From Triatoma infestans (lineage: Eukaryota; Arthropoda; Insecta; Hemiptera; Reduviidae), in NCBI GenBank assembly GCA_011037195.1, contig JAAEAF010006521.1:1-64000 (forward strand): a DNA stretch of 64,000 bases, in the 5' to 3' direction. Both the position numbers and the translations under genes were made by a program. Of the stretch, positions 44,801 to 57,298 are shown one piece after another. Each line of letters opens with the position of its first letter. Positions within the stretch are counted from its first letter, which is position 1. Below the pieces are notes generated by a model. That model had not been told where the DNA came from. It did no database searches and worked only from the letters and a program-made list of their open reading frames with translations.

Positions 44801-45373
44801 ACAGCGTGACGAATAAAACAGAAACTAAGCTCAAGATCTAAAAATCAATTAATATTTATTTATAATGTACATATTTTGTAATATTATGTATGTAATTAAT
44901 TTTGTAAGGCAAAAATAAGATGCCGGGCAAATAAAAGTATTTTTTTCTTCTTGATGAAAACTCGAGATCAAAAATTGTTCACGATCGCACTACTTTTATC
45001 AGAGAAAGTAACAATGCTTATTGTTATTAAAAATGCTTTTTTATTAATTAAAATTGCAATCTGTACAAGGTAAAAAAAATATAAATTTTAAGTACCTATG
45101 TTTGTTAAAGATCTGAATTACAGATTAAATAGACGTAATTAATTTTGGGGAAATAACTAACTATTCCAATTTTGTATTTCATTTACAAATATTATATTTA
45201 CATTTTGCTGATCCAGAAGTATAAAAAATGAATAACTTCCTATTATGGAAATACATGAATATTCTTCTATAATTTTATTAACAATTAAGCTAGATTTAAA
45301 AAACTCTAATGTTCCACTTTGTAGCAGAAATCGAGAGATAACCATATTAGAAAAATGCTGCAGATATAAATTT

Positions 45374-48300
45374 TCAAGATTTTTTGAGACTTTTTGTATC
45401 TTCAGAATCACTATCACTTTCGTAATCATCCTTCTTATAATCTTCCGATAATAAAGACTCTAAGTTAATTTTCAATTTTTCTACAGATGGTGCACACTTC
45501 AACATTGCCCTATAAATATAAAGGCAGGTTAAAAAATAAAATAAGTACAAATATAATAGCTAATAATATAGTAAGTACCTAAAATTTCTTAAGTTATCAA
45601 ATAATATAAATAATTCAAACACAATGACTAATTAATTTGAAACAATATAATGTAAAATGGTTTCAAATTTAATTTTATATTCCATTAAATAGTCCGATCC
45701 TAAGGAGTATATTGTAAATCTTCAATTTTTTGAGTCATTTGATTTCTTGGATAATCGATTTCTAAAAATTGTTAATAAAATGTGAGTGGAATGGCAAAAA
45801 TTAATATTAAGAAAAGTCCTCCTATACATAGTTACTTTACATGATAAGGAATATAGCATATGCAAGAGATTCTCATGGAACAAGTAGTAACCGTACAATA
45901 ATTGTAATAAATTTAGAACTTCTGGCAAAGTAAATGTCATAAAAATGAAGTGGAAAGTAAGGAATTAATGGAAAAATAAATTTCGCTGTTGGACCGGAAA
46001 AAATATAGCCATGATCTTATATAGTACGCAGTATGTTTATGATATTAGTCATGACGGGCCTATGAATCAAAATATTTGCTGAAATCAATTTATTTATTTT
46101 CTAAAAAACCTGCTTTTAGGAGAAATAAAGACAGAAATTTGATTAAATATATTCTTCATAAAAATGACTTTATTGTACTTTATATTTTTATTAAGCTAAG
46201 TGTTCAATTAGTTTCCCAAGGTAATGCATAAAAGTTTACCTTGTAATAAAAGGTCCTTCTCTTTTAGGCCTCATTATCATTATATCTTCAATTAATGATT
46301 TGAAATTTGCTTCTAATTTTGCTTTATCCATATTAAGCTAAAAAAAAAATCAATTGTTGTATTAGCTAAACTACAACTTAATATGAAGGCTGGTATCTCA
46401 ACAAATTGTACGGAACATATTGCCGATATCTTGTAAAAGACAAAATTGTCTCTAAGGTACTACTTAAATAAATCGTAAATAAATGGAAATCCAAATAACA
46501 TATAGAGCAGCACCCTATAAACAACAACATTCAAGGATAATAAATATTTTTCAGAAAACCCTTCAGTCTTTTGTATTCCAATTTATTGTTTATTATGTAC
46601 TCCAATACGATGTTCCAGACAAATGAAATTAGGGAAACATAAATTTGGCCAAGCTATTATATCTTCATTAACAAAGACTCCTATTTGTTTTGATGCTCTG
46701 TTTACACCTCAGGATTTAGTCACATCGCTTACCAGACAATCTTTAAATGGTCCGTTCGAATAATATCTGGGCTAATTCTTTAGTGTTGTACAAAATCAAC
46801 CTCCTCCATAAAAAGTAAATGTAGTAATAATTTTTTAAAAAATAATGCGTTTATTGGTGTTGAAACTATACTATAATGGAATGACATTTTAAAAGGAACC
46901 TAATTTCATAGCTTTTTCTATAACCTCATAAACCAAATTTGTCGGAATATACTTCAAATAATAGTGTCTATTAATTATATGTTCTCAAGTACAAAATAAA
47001 TTGCGGAATAAAACATATACTGGTACTTCTAACACAGCAGAACAGCAACTGTGGCAAAGTTTTACAAATGCTTTCGACAGCCTCTATTTATTAATTTGTT
47101 CTTTAATCCAGTAAATTAACTTAAGAATGTCTTACAATCTAAAAGGAAAACAGTCTTCCAGGTATTTACGCGAACGCTTTACAATTTAGTAAATTTAGTA
47201 ATACAATTTAGCCAGAACTATTTATTTTATAAATAGATATTAGTAATGAGGACTTGCTAGGAATGTTCGCCGTTTGGAATGAGAAAAATTTACTTTCCTT
47301 TTAAGGCCTTTACTTCACTTTGACGACTGATTACAAAAAATAAGCCACGATTTCTTTTTCTGAAATTTATAATTTAAAACATTTTATATTGTTATTTGCA
47401 ATAAAATGTTTATTTTTGTTATTATGCCAACCGAAGGTGTCGACCTCCATACGACCTGCCGTAACTTATAGTTCCAAATTCCAATTAACACGTTTTCCAC
47501 GAATGATTTATAAATTCCGCAAAAACTCAACTATGAAACTATTGCTACATTTCCACTTTCAGCAGTAAAGGGAAGTAAAACAAGAAAATGTTATCGTGTT
47601 AAACTAAGCATAAATTTAAAAAAAAAAAAAATTGTGTATAACTTACAGGCCCAATTGAAGTATCAACCCAACCGTAATCTAATTCTGCTTCATCCCTTAG
47701 TGCAATGTATTGAATACCTGTCCTAAAACTCTTTACCATTTCTCCAATATTAATTCCTAAAGTTCCTATAACAACAAAAAAAAAAAGAACAATGAATGTG
47801 CGCAAAAAGATTTCGAAGGATAAATTAATTTATAGAAATATACCATGTTTTGGAGATGGAAATTTCTTTTTCAGCAATCCTTTCAAACAAACTAACTCTG
47901 GTAGAATGTTAGGGTGAGCAAGAATATATTGAAAGTCTGGTAACATTACTTCACCTTTCTAGACAAACAAGGCATTTCTTATTTATTTTTTAATTTTTTT
48001 AAGGAAAGTTAATGAATCGTACATGTTTTTGCATGGGCTGAAGATTTCGTATAAGTTACTAATTTTTATAAATCACTAAAACTTATAGAATTATAAACAT
48101 TTGGAAAGAAAAACCCATATATGCAACCTAGACCAAAAAGACAACTGCAATAAACGATGCTTTTGTTAGTATGTTAGATGTTTAAAGTATACGAAAATCC
48201 ACTTTATAATTTTGTAAATTGATGTATTTCGTATGCAGATTCCTATCACACTATAAGTTAGGTCAATGACGGATTTCTAAAAATACGTTACATAATACCT

Positions 48301-49329
48301 AACACACCTCAACCTTTTTAACAAGATCTACATCTCCAACAAGTGTTGCTCCTGCCATTTCAGCTTGTTCTCTTAATTCCTCTGTTTTACAGAAAACCAA
48401 TATAGATCTGTTCTCACCGTGATTGAAAGCATGAGGGATCTTTGCCAATCTTGAAAATGAATCCACATATTTATTCTGAAAAAATATAAATACCTTGCAA
48501 CTGGAAAATGTCTGAATTAGAATACTTAAAAACTTAGTAATGTGAAAATAAAAATTAGAGAAAGTAAAACAATATATACTTTTTTTACTCCAGTCATATC
48601 AAGCTCAATAAATGCATGGAGTGGTGCTTCGGGAACATTATAAATCTCAGGATGATGAGTTTCACGATGGCATTCAACAGCGTCTTTAAAATCGTAATTT
48701 CGCCATTGGTAGTATCTACCAACCCATACATTGTCTTGTGGCATTAAAGGTTTAAATTCATCTTTCAATCTTCGTGAAACCAAGGATTTTGACCTATTCA
48801 TATCAGTTATATGAAAACTTTTAAGGTTTCTACTTTATTATACTTGTTGGACTCTTAAAATGCACTTACGTAGCTTTCTCTCGCAAATTGTGAGGAATGA
48901 ACTCCACCTTTTTTACCTCTACTTTAACTTTTTTTTTCCTTGCTTTCTCTCTGGTACCTTTTCTTGCTGCATAAGTTCTTGTTTGACCAAGAGAGCATTG
49001 TTGAGATAAATAATCATTCTTACTGAGAAAATTAAGTGCAGGATATGCTAAAACAATTTATTTAAAAATAAGTACTTATTAGATTCACTAAACATCTTCA
49101 AGTTAGCAAAAGTCAATTTATATAAAATGTAAAAAAACTTAGTAAAACGTTAATGACCTCTTTTATAGAAAAACATTATAAATAAGTCTTACTATAATTC
49201 AAAAGAAGGTAACCTTGCACTCAATAACCTTCTCATTGACTCAATCGTTCTTAATTCCCTCATTACTAGATCCAAACAAAATATAGGGTTAGGCAAGTTA
49301 CAAGATCTATTTTTAAGTGTCAAATGCAT
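45374..49329 (-). CDS. mRpL1: Mitochondrial ribosomal protein uL1m (MRPL1)
   Basis: Exons in transcript order: 49329-49302 (proposed), 49047-48870, 48793-48580, 48475-48308, 47958-47844, 47765-47647, 46337-46240, 45509-45374 (stop 45376-45374); 1056 nt, 351 aa. All introns are GT-AG and phases match. uL1m is part of the L1 stalk of the mitochondrial large subunit. Exon 2 has [26 protein letters not shown] basic sequence (key part [13 protein letters not shown]). Later exons show the L1 fold: [64 protein letters not shown] (the conserved L1 signature region) and [12 protein letters not shown]. The tail is acidic ([12 protein letters not shown]). The first exon encodes only MHLTLKNRS plus a split codon; it fits phase and gives a basic presequence, but it is a prediction. 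The gene is head to head with the ceramidase. Confidence 0.9.
46338..47646 (-). other. MRPL1 intron 6
   Basis: 1.3 kb of AT-rich sequence between exons 47647-47765 and 46240-46337. No ORF, transposon end or repeat family recognised. Confidence 0.45.
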
Positions 49330-49571
49330 TTAAAAATATTAAGACATAATTATTTAATCAATATGATATGCCAAAATAGAAGAAGAAGATCTGAATGCTG
49401 AAGTCCATTATTAATAATAAACTTCTGTTTAATTGGTTTGGTCCAGAGTACGAAGTCTTGGTAGATTGTAGTGGTGGGGGCATTGAGATTATGTGATTTA
49501 ACTCAACCGCATTGTGTGTTGCCCTAGAACCATCAGTCCAGTGTCGTCTGAGTGGTGATGCTATGATAACA
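49330..49571. promoter_or_regulatory. Probable bidirectional promoter region of MRPL1 and ceramidase
   Basis: The two coding starts are 315 nt apart (49329 on minus, 49645 on plus). A 5' UTR exon of the ceramidase probably ends at 49571, where 'cagag|gtaagtg' is a strong donor matching the acceptor at 49640. Both genes must therefore start transcription inside this short interval, which is locally less AT-rich (49425-49560). No TATA box stands out. Confidence 0.5.
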
Positions 49572-49644
49572 GAGGTAAGTGAAGAAGGAATGTTAATGTT
49601 ACTCACGCTAATTTTTTTACCTAATTTTATCGCTATTTAGAAGA

Positions 49645-52600
49645 ATGGCCCCGTTAAATTCAGAGGGCTACTGGGGCAAGCCAACCTCAACAATAGACTG
49701 GTGCGAAAATAATTATGAATTCAGTTTTTATATAGCAGAAATGAGTATGTATTTGTATTTATCGTTTCGTTATATTCTTCTGTTTATAAAAGTAGTTTGT
49801 AATCGATAATTTTTTAGGTAACACCATTAGCAACTTAATGATGATTTTGCCACCTCTCTGGGGTATGTTAGAAGTGATAAAACAAAAATTTCAAAAAAGA
49901 TTTATATATTGCCATTTCCTTCTTTTGAGTAAGTATTTAAATGAAATATACTTAGTTATATCTTAACATTTAGAGCTGGATGAACTTATCAAACGGTAGA
50001 AGATAGTAATTAATTTTTAATTTTCTACTGATTAATCTGCACAGAGAAAAATTTCACACTTTGCATAACAGGATCTTAAAGAGCCATTATTGTTTAAGTT
50101 AAAAAGGCAGTATTTATTTTTTTTTTTTCATAATTTGTATATAAGCATTTGTTCGGTGGTTCTTAAAAAATTATTGTTTATTTTATATTTTTTTTTCTTT
50201 CTTACAGTTGTGGGGCTTGGATCTTGGGCCTTTCATATGACTTTATTGTATGAGATGCAGCTCTTCGACGAGCTGCCAATGGTCTGGGGGACTTGTGTTC
50301 TCGTTTATTGTCTGTAAGTTTTTATCATTTTCACTATCCCAAAATTATATTATTATAGTAAATTTTTGTAGACCATTTTAAGAGTAATTCTTTTCAAATT
50401 GTCCAGCCCATATTTTAGAGATTTAAAAGTAGGAACAATCTAAATGTTGAAAAACTTTCCAAAATAATTATGGCTTTATTCAGTTTTGCGACATAATTTA
50501 ATTTTTGTATTATTTTTTTCAATTGTTGGACCAGTCTCTAGATAAAACATTCCCAAGTAATTATACACTTCTCTTAACTTTACAGTAACCTTCAAAAATC
50601 TGCCATTCCACATTATCAATACGGGCTACTAACTTCGACTCCTCACAATATAATGATTAATTTTGAAAGTATTTAATGATGTATAAATTTCTTCGTGGAA
50701 AAATTAAAAAAAAAAAAAAACATGTTTTAAAAAGCAATTGGGGTCTGACAGAGAAAACTAAATTAGACATAACAGTTTTGAAATGTATATTATTATTACT
50801 TTATAATTCTTTTGATTCTTATATATAAAAAAAAAAAATTCAAATATTTTTTAAAAATTTTTTTATTTTATTTTGTCAATGCTTTATTATTGAATGTGTG
50901 GATGGGTCCGCAATGCTGGATAACATCTGGGATTTTAGTCATAGCATGTATTTTTCTTGTTCCTACCGGTTTCGAATTCTCAAACAACGTGAGGGTAACA
51001 ACATTTATGTTATTTATGTTGAGAGTTGACTTGTACTTAATGGTTCTGTAACTACTCTTGTTGATTGCTATACTAATTTATTTAATTGTATTAGATCAAT
51101 AACGTTCTATATAATCAATAAAACTTATAATAAATAAAAAATACCTATGCGAAGCTACAACACACACATCCTTTACATTTCAGAGCGTTTACTTTCAGAA
51201 ATTTAGTTTTTATTTATTTATTGACATGTTATAAAAAAAATGTTTTTACAAGACTTTGGTTCTGACTGAAAATAATTAATTAATTTAAAAGAAACTTAGC
51301 ACTTACAGTATTAAAAATCTGGTGTGAAACAAACACTCATTTGTCTTTCTTTTACAAAAATTAATGCAATTTATTTAAAAACTCTTTCTTTATAATTGCA
51401 AATGGGCTGCCAAAAAAAAAGGTGGTAGGGATAATACATATAGTTCTGAATGAACAGTTAGAGCCACACCTCTATCTTAAGACCATAAAGCGTCGTTAAA
51501 GTAACTGAGAAGCTCGCAGAATCTTCTTCAATCAAATTTTGTGAAAAAAATGTTTGAAATAAAAGTGATACGTTTTTATGTCTGCAGTAAGCATTTCAGA
51601 ATAAAAGAAAATCATTGTAGCTATTTATGAGAAAACTCAAAAACTATTCTGTAAAGTCTCATTTCCGGTTAACTGATTTTCTTGAAGTTTGAAATTTTAC
51701 CAATGCTTCTAATTTATATTGTAGTTGGAAAATCATACATTGTTCTGAAGTGGCATTTTAGAGGAAAGCATAACACTACTGTTCCCTCAGAACCACCCCC
51801 AAAATAAATAAATTTTCTCAGGAAAATGTATCAAATAAAAGTTACAGATATTTTTGTATGTAGATAGTATACGAAGTTTAAAGAAAATCGTTGCAGCCTT
51901 TTTCGAGAAAACCTGGAAAATCTATTGAGAAAAGTCGCACAAAACAGAAGACCATTCGCTAAAAATATTTTTTCGTACTCAGGGGACCTCAAAACATAAT
52001 ATATTTCCGGTGAAAACTAAATTTCGAAAATTTGACACGATTGCAATACTTCCTCTTAGACTAAATAAAAAAGTAATTATTTGAAAAATAAATACAAATT
52101 ATAAAAAGTAATAAATTAATATAAAAAATAAAGAGAAAATGTTCTTATTCAATTATTACAAAATATTTTAATTTAAAAAAATTAATGACAAAGTAAATTG
52201 AGATCGTTTAACTTCTCCTGATAATCAATATTTAATTACTGGATAGTATAATAATTAATTATCTGTAGATAAAAATTTAGCCATATAATGGTTTCTGTAA
52301 GCTTGTGTTCCAAAGACTCGTATTCTTTTTTATTTCTTTACTACACATTGTTGCGCAAACTAATGAATATTTAATATTTCTATAGAAGATATTTACTATA
52401 TTACTAGAAGATAGCTGGAGTTGACTGATCACTCTAATCATAGCGGTGGGACATTTAAATTTAAGAAAGATTTCACTCTCACTTCCTAGAATGGAAAGGC
52501 ATACTTAACTTTAATACGAAATGCAAATCCCAAACTTATGTAAATTAGAAAATTTAAGCCAAAATTAAAAAAAATGAAGGAAAAATAAAAAAAAAAGATT

Positions 52601-54958
52601 TATTTAAAATCTTTAGAGCTTGGATTTACTTTAAAGTTTTTAGAGAAATTATATTTCTGCAAAAATTGCTAATGAAAAGGAAGTTAAAAAACTTTAATTT
52701 ATCACTATTTAATCGTTATTACATCGATTATCTTAACTTATATTTTATCTAATTTACTTTCATTTGTTTATAATTACACGAAATAAAAATAAAATTAATT
52801 GATATAAGAACGAAAAAAGATCAATTTGTTTGCTAAATTCCACAGAGTGGTCATTTTTTTTTTATTGTTTAATCTTATCAGGGATTAATGAAGGTCAATT
52901 TGTTTTATGTAATATATATATATGTGTGTAATATAAAAGAAAGTATGGGACTTTTCTTAAATAAATTTTACTTTGTTGCTTGCTTTAAGAGAAACTATTG
53001 CGATTACTTCAAATTTTTGAAATTGAGTTTTTTTGTTGGTGAATGAGTAAGTGAGAGAGAAATAGAGAACAGAAATTTCTCAAATTTGATATACCCTTTA
53101 CCGATCTCCAGGGGATACGATGAAAACAGTTCTTTCAAAATCAATCAACAGGAGGGGCTACTTTACTGAAAATTTTATTTTTCGGCTTTTCGCAATTTTC
53201 TTGAAAAGAGTTCCAATGCGCTTTTTCCCCCTTTTACTTTTACGTACTAACGGTGAGACGAACTCAAATTTTCGTTTCTCGTTTTTACGAATACATATTT
53301 TGAGAGGTCCCCTGAGTTCGAAAATTATGTTATTTAGAAAATGGTGTGTATGTGTGTGTGTGTATGGGCATGTATGTATGTGTACAATGTATGTAAACAA
53401 TAAAAAACAAAACAACACTAAAGTTCAAAAATCCATATCCGTTAGGGTGTTCAGCTTGAGATCTGTTGCGAAGTTATTTATCAGAATTTCTCAGCCGGAA
53501 GTATTTTCAATTGCATTGAATGGATTTTCAGTTATTTGCCATTTTTTTGAAAACGGCCAAACTTCTATTTTTGAAAAATTTCTATTTTAGAGTTACACTG
53601 CCACACATACATACTCGCCCACACTAACGCACACAACCCACCCACAGCCGTATGAGAAAGTAATAAAATAGATGAATAAAATTAATAATTTATACAAATA
53701 CAGAACCTTAGGATTTTTCTTAAACATTGTGTAATAATACAGTATAATGTAGATCTATCACTTTTATATGAAACATTTGTCCAGTAAAATACATACAAGG
53801 GAGTTTTTGAGTTAATTGTACGATTTTAAATACATATAATATTAATTAATTTTAAAAATATTATCCAAATTCCAAGTTTGAAGAAAATCCATTTGATTGG
53901 GAAATTCGACTTCACTAAATTGTTTTTTCAGTTTTCTGTGATTTATTCCATAAAATCGTCGACAGGTTTCGTTAAATTTTGTAAATTTATTATACATACA
54001 TAGGTCTTCTTTTCATTTTATGTCTTTAGATAGTATACGAAATTTTAAAGAAAATCGTTGGAACCGTTTTCGAGAAAATCTCAAAAAAAAATATTTTTTT
54101 GACCGTGTCAGTCAAATGCGATGGTAGTATCCAAACGGAATACCAGGTTTGAGGTTTCTACGATTTTTCGTTTTCGAGATATTTTGTTCAAACATGCACA
54201 GATCTAAAAAAATTTTGTTCATATTGGGGACCCCACCCCGTAAAAATGTACCTATGAAAACACAATTTTTGAAGGGAAAGTAAAAGTGACTTACACGATT
54301 CATACCAGCATTTTTATTACAAGTATTATTTATGTATTGAAAATATAATCATTATTTTAACATTTTCAGTTTAATGTATTTTATTTCAGGACCCAGGTGC
54401 GCAAATTACCAGGCAAAGGATGGATTGATAACCCGCCATTATTGCTGTTCCTAACTTTATTTGCAGTATTGTTCACTGTACTTTATCTCTATTGGCCACA
54501 ACCATTACTTCAGCATACATCATATGGAATATTAGTGGTTGCTTCATTCATATTAGAAATACGATTGCTTCGTGAAAAAAAATGTCGTGTTTGTAAGCAA
54601 TTGTTCTTTATATCTACTTCAATATATCTATTTGGTTTCTTCTTATGGAACATCGATAATGTATTCTGTGCCAATTTGCAGTGAGTCAAATTTCATCTCT
54701 TCTTCTTTTTTCTTTTTAACTTTTATTTAATCTCACATTACTGGGTCAACAATTCCTTTCTTTTGACACGTGAACTTCCTTATCTCCCCTACCGAATAGA
54801 GTATATCAAACTTTGTTTAACAATTTATAAACTATAATTTTTATTTGTTTCAGGGCGATTAGACAAAACATTCCTACTATATTAAATCCATTAACACAGC
54901 TTCATGGTTGGTGGCATTGCATGGCTGGATATGGAACTTACTTACAAGTATTATTTAC
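49645..54958 (+). CDS. Alkaline ceramidase (CREST family), 3' end missing
   Basis: Exons: 49645-49744, 49818-49928, 50208-50313, 54390-54680, 54854-54958; 713 nt, 237 residues, all GT-AG and in frame. The enzyme hydrolyses ceramide to sphingosine and fatty acid in ER/Golgi membranes. The N-terminus [19 protein letters not shown] carries the Asp, Trp, Glu, Asn and later Glu that bind Ca2+ in ACER3. Exon 3 has GSWAFH with Ser four residues before the zinc His and Asp eleven after it (FDELPM). Exon 5 has LHGWWH, the other two zinc His residues. The hydrophobic segments fit a seven-TM protein. Relatives have 260-290 aa, so a last exon of 25-50 codons is missing. I could not find it between 54.96 and 64 kb. 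Without splicing at 54958 the frame stops at once (ACG TAA). Confidence 0.93.
50893..51055 (+). repeat. Family H repeat, single arm
   Basis: 'gtgtggatgggtccgcaatgctggataacatctgg' (in parts) and 'cctaccggtttcgaattctc' match the left arm of the 14.5 kb element. GAAACCGGT is kept on the minus strand, but the CTGANGA block is mutated (CTCACGT). It lies in ceramidase intron 3. Confidence 0.65.
51470..52075 (-). repeat. Dispersed repeat family R, antisense copy with head
   Basis: The copy ends at its right side with the reversed family head (minus strand 'taagaggaagtattgcaatcg' then 'tcaaattttcgaaattt' and 'agttttcaccggaaatat'). Left of it are the dimeric core blocks in antisense order. Confidence 0.7.
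52985..53600 (+). repeat. Dispersed repeat family R, sense copy with GT tract
   Basis: Contains the family head ('ctattgcgattacttcaaatttttgaaattgag'), the block 'gaggtcccctgagttcgaaaa', a (TG)n tract at 53343-53362 and the 'ttagggtgttcagcttgagat...atcagaatttctcagccggaagta' segment. The open frame 53120-53590 crosses these repeat blocks and is not a gene. Confidence 0.65.
53870..54300 (+). repeat. Dispersed repeat family R, composite fragment
   Basis: 'attccaagtttgaagaaaatcc' and 'ttttcagttttctgtgattta' begin the segment. It then continues in the reverse sense with 'agaaaatcgttggaaccgttttcgagaaaatc' and 'tttgaggtttctacgatttttcgttttcgagata'. It is therefore two pieces in opposite orientation, just upstream of ceramidase exon 4. 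Confidence 0.5.
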
Positions 54959-55039
54959 GTAAGTTTTATTCATTAATTTTATTTAATTTACAGTGGTTAA
55001 GCTTGTGGTGTGTGATCATTCCATAATTTATTTTTTGAT

Positions 55040-55300
55040 TCAAAATTTTTGAAATTGAGTTTTTATCGGAACTACCTTGAATTTGAAAAAAGGTTTTTAG
55101 TCAATAGTGTGTTTAGCAGTATACAAACTGTCTTTCTCAAAAAACGAACGCTAGAAGCTCAAACTTGATGTTCCTTATAGATCCAAGTGAACATTGTGAA
55201 GGAATTCGGTCAAAGCCGTCGGCCATTTTCCATAAAAACACTCACGGATTTCATTAAATTTATCAACTATATCTAGTTATGTTTACCTTAAAATAAAATA
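55040..55300 (+). repeat. Dispersed repeat family R fragment
   Basis: 'ttgaaattgagtttttatcggaa', 'ctcaaaaaacgaacgctagaagctcaaacttgat' and 'gatttcattaaatttatcaactat' occur in family order, with parts missing. Confidence 0.5.
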
Positions 55301-55669
55301 AATTAGATAATTATGAGAGTATTGATTACATGGAAACAATATGAGTAGTGAAGTATAAACATACAATCGTCAGCACTGTTCGTCCGTCCAAGGCGTCTGA
55401 AAAATATAAACTAGTGTTTATATTAGTATATAAACAATATTTTTACTGAAACATTCTTACGTCATTTTTGATAATACTTAAAAGTATAGGCGGTCTTGAA
55501 CTTGGCCTTCATTTTCGTATTTAACATTCCAAGCCATATGTATTTCCATTGTTTTTTCTTAACTATTTAAATTTTATTATCACTGAGTATCATTGAGCAT
55601 TTAATTATTGTAGAAACTTGTGATTGGCGTTGTTATCTGATAAGAACATTATTACTCTTCATTTTTACT

Positions 55670-56480
55670 TTATCTTACTCTTAGTAAGAGCAAGTGTTGC
55701 TATCGTATCAGATTTTCGAATTTGAGTTTTCACCAGAAAAAAAGATTTTGGGGACCCTAAATACGAAAAAAAGTTTTTAGCGAAGGGTCTGTGTGTGTGT
55801 GTGTGTGTGTTTGTGTTTGTGTGTGTCTGTTTGTCTGTCTGTCTGTGTGACTCACAGATTACTCAAAAACGAAATATCACAGAAGCTCAAACTTGGTATT
55901 CCATTGAGGCACTACCACCGCATCAGACACGAACGTTTCGGGCAAAGTCCATCAACCGGAAGTCCAACTTTATTGACTGTTTTTATTTTTTCCACTTTTT
56001 TGGTTTTCTAGAAAACAGCTCCAACGATTTTGTCTAAACTTTGAACTCTATCTACACACATAAATACCCATCACTTTTATTTGAGACATTTTCCTGGGAA
56101 AACTGATATTTCTGAAGTTTTAAGGGAACAGTACTGCTATACTTACGTCTAAAGTACCATTTAAGTATAATATATGATTTTACCACCTATATAATATTAA
56201 TACATATTTGAACCATTGACGGAAATTCCAAATTTGAAGAAAACCGTTTAACCAGAAATGCGATTTTACAGAATTAGGTTTTTGAGTTTTTGGGAATTTT
56301 CTAGAAAATGGTTGCCAAGATTTTCTTTAAACTTGGGATGCTTGCTTTATAGATAGAAAAATGTATCACATTTATTTGAAACATTTTTCTGCAAAAATGG
56401 TATTCATGGTCTGTTAGATAATTTAAATTTGCACAAACTTTCTTAGTTTTGACATAAGGCCCCTCTCTGGTGTGCACGTA
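55670..56480 (+). repeat. Dispersed repeat family R, long sense copy
   Basis: It runs in order through the head ('agtaagagcaagtgttgctatcgta'), 'gagttttcaccagaaaaaa', the GT tract (55790-55840), 'actcaaaaacgaaatatcacagaagctcaaacttg', 'ggcaaagtccatcaaccggaagtcc', the 'cgattttgtctaaacttt' block, 'cacttttatttgagacatttt' and 'aagtaccatttaag'. The second core unit follows at 56.22-56.4 kb. Confidence 0.7.
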
Positions 56481-57146
56481 AAATTCCCACCACCATGTTT
56501 AGCTCAAGTAAACATTATAACGTTGCATTAAAGAGATTTTCTTGCTTAAATTATATTAATTTAGAGTAAGAGAAAGTTGTGTGAGTGTTTCTCCCAGGAT
56601 TTTTTATAATAAAAAATAATTTAAAAAAATATTTCTCTTCCCACAGTCGAGGAAAAAAAAAATCATAGCCCTTAATTGCTCTTTCGTAGACAGCTGCAAT
56701 TACTTCTATTTTTTTTTTTTTGTGTTAGTCGAGTCAATTGGTATGGTTATCGTGACCTAATTGTTGAAATAGTCAAAATTTTACTACTATTATTCAAAAT
56801 CTGTAGTATATTGCATACATTCACTATTCCAGTGCATGTGTTGTTTATAAAAATAATACTGATTGCAGACTTTCTTTTAACAAATAAGGAAATTTAATAA
56901 TTTAATGATTTAGCGTATTATGATAATATATTTAATATAATACTTAACAGCTTTATTTATATGATATATGATATGATAAAAAAAAAAAAAATTAATATTT
57001 AAACATTTTTATTTTTAAGGAAAAGTCTTATCGCATTTATAAAATTCGATATGTGTATTTTTAAACAATACCTGATCTAAAACACTTTTAACATCATTTT
57101 CAATTTGCTGCGGTTTATATAATTTTGATTTATTACTTTCTCTTAC

Positions 57147-57258
57147 TCCTAGTAAGAGGAAGTATTGTAATCGTGTCAAATTTTCGATATCGAGTTTTCA
57201 CCGGAAATATCCGTTTTGAGGTCCCCTGAGTCAAAAAACTGGTTTTTAGCAAATGGTC

Positions 57259-57298
<40 letters not shown>

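Noticed and set aside
49358..49606. 82-aa minus-strand open frame upstream of MRPL1
   Set aside because: No presequence-like or L1-like content, its phase does not lead into exon 2, and it overlaps the ceramidase 5' UTR and donor.
53120..53590. 156-aa plus-strand open frame
   Set aside because: It crosses repeat family R blocks including the GT tract and has no domain; other copies do not keep it open.
54995..55040. Candidate last ceramidase exon after 'ttaatttacag'
   Set aside because: It would add one or two codons and then a stop (GGT TAA); the acceptor is only 36 nt from the donor, too short for a normal intron.
55793..56037. Cys/Val-rich open frames
   Set aside because: Translated (GT)n microsatellite plus repeat family R.
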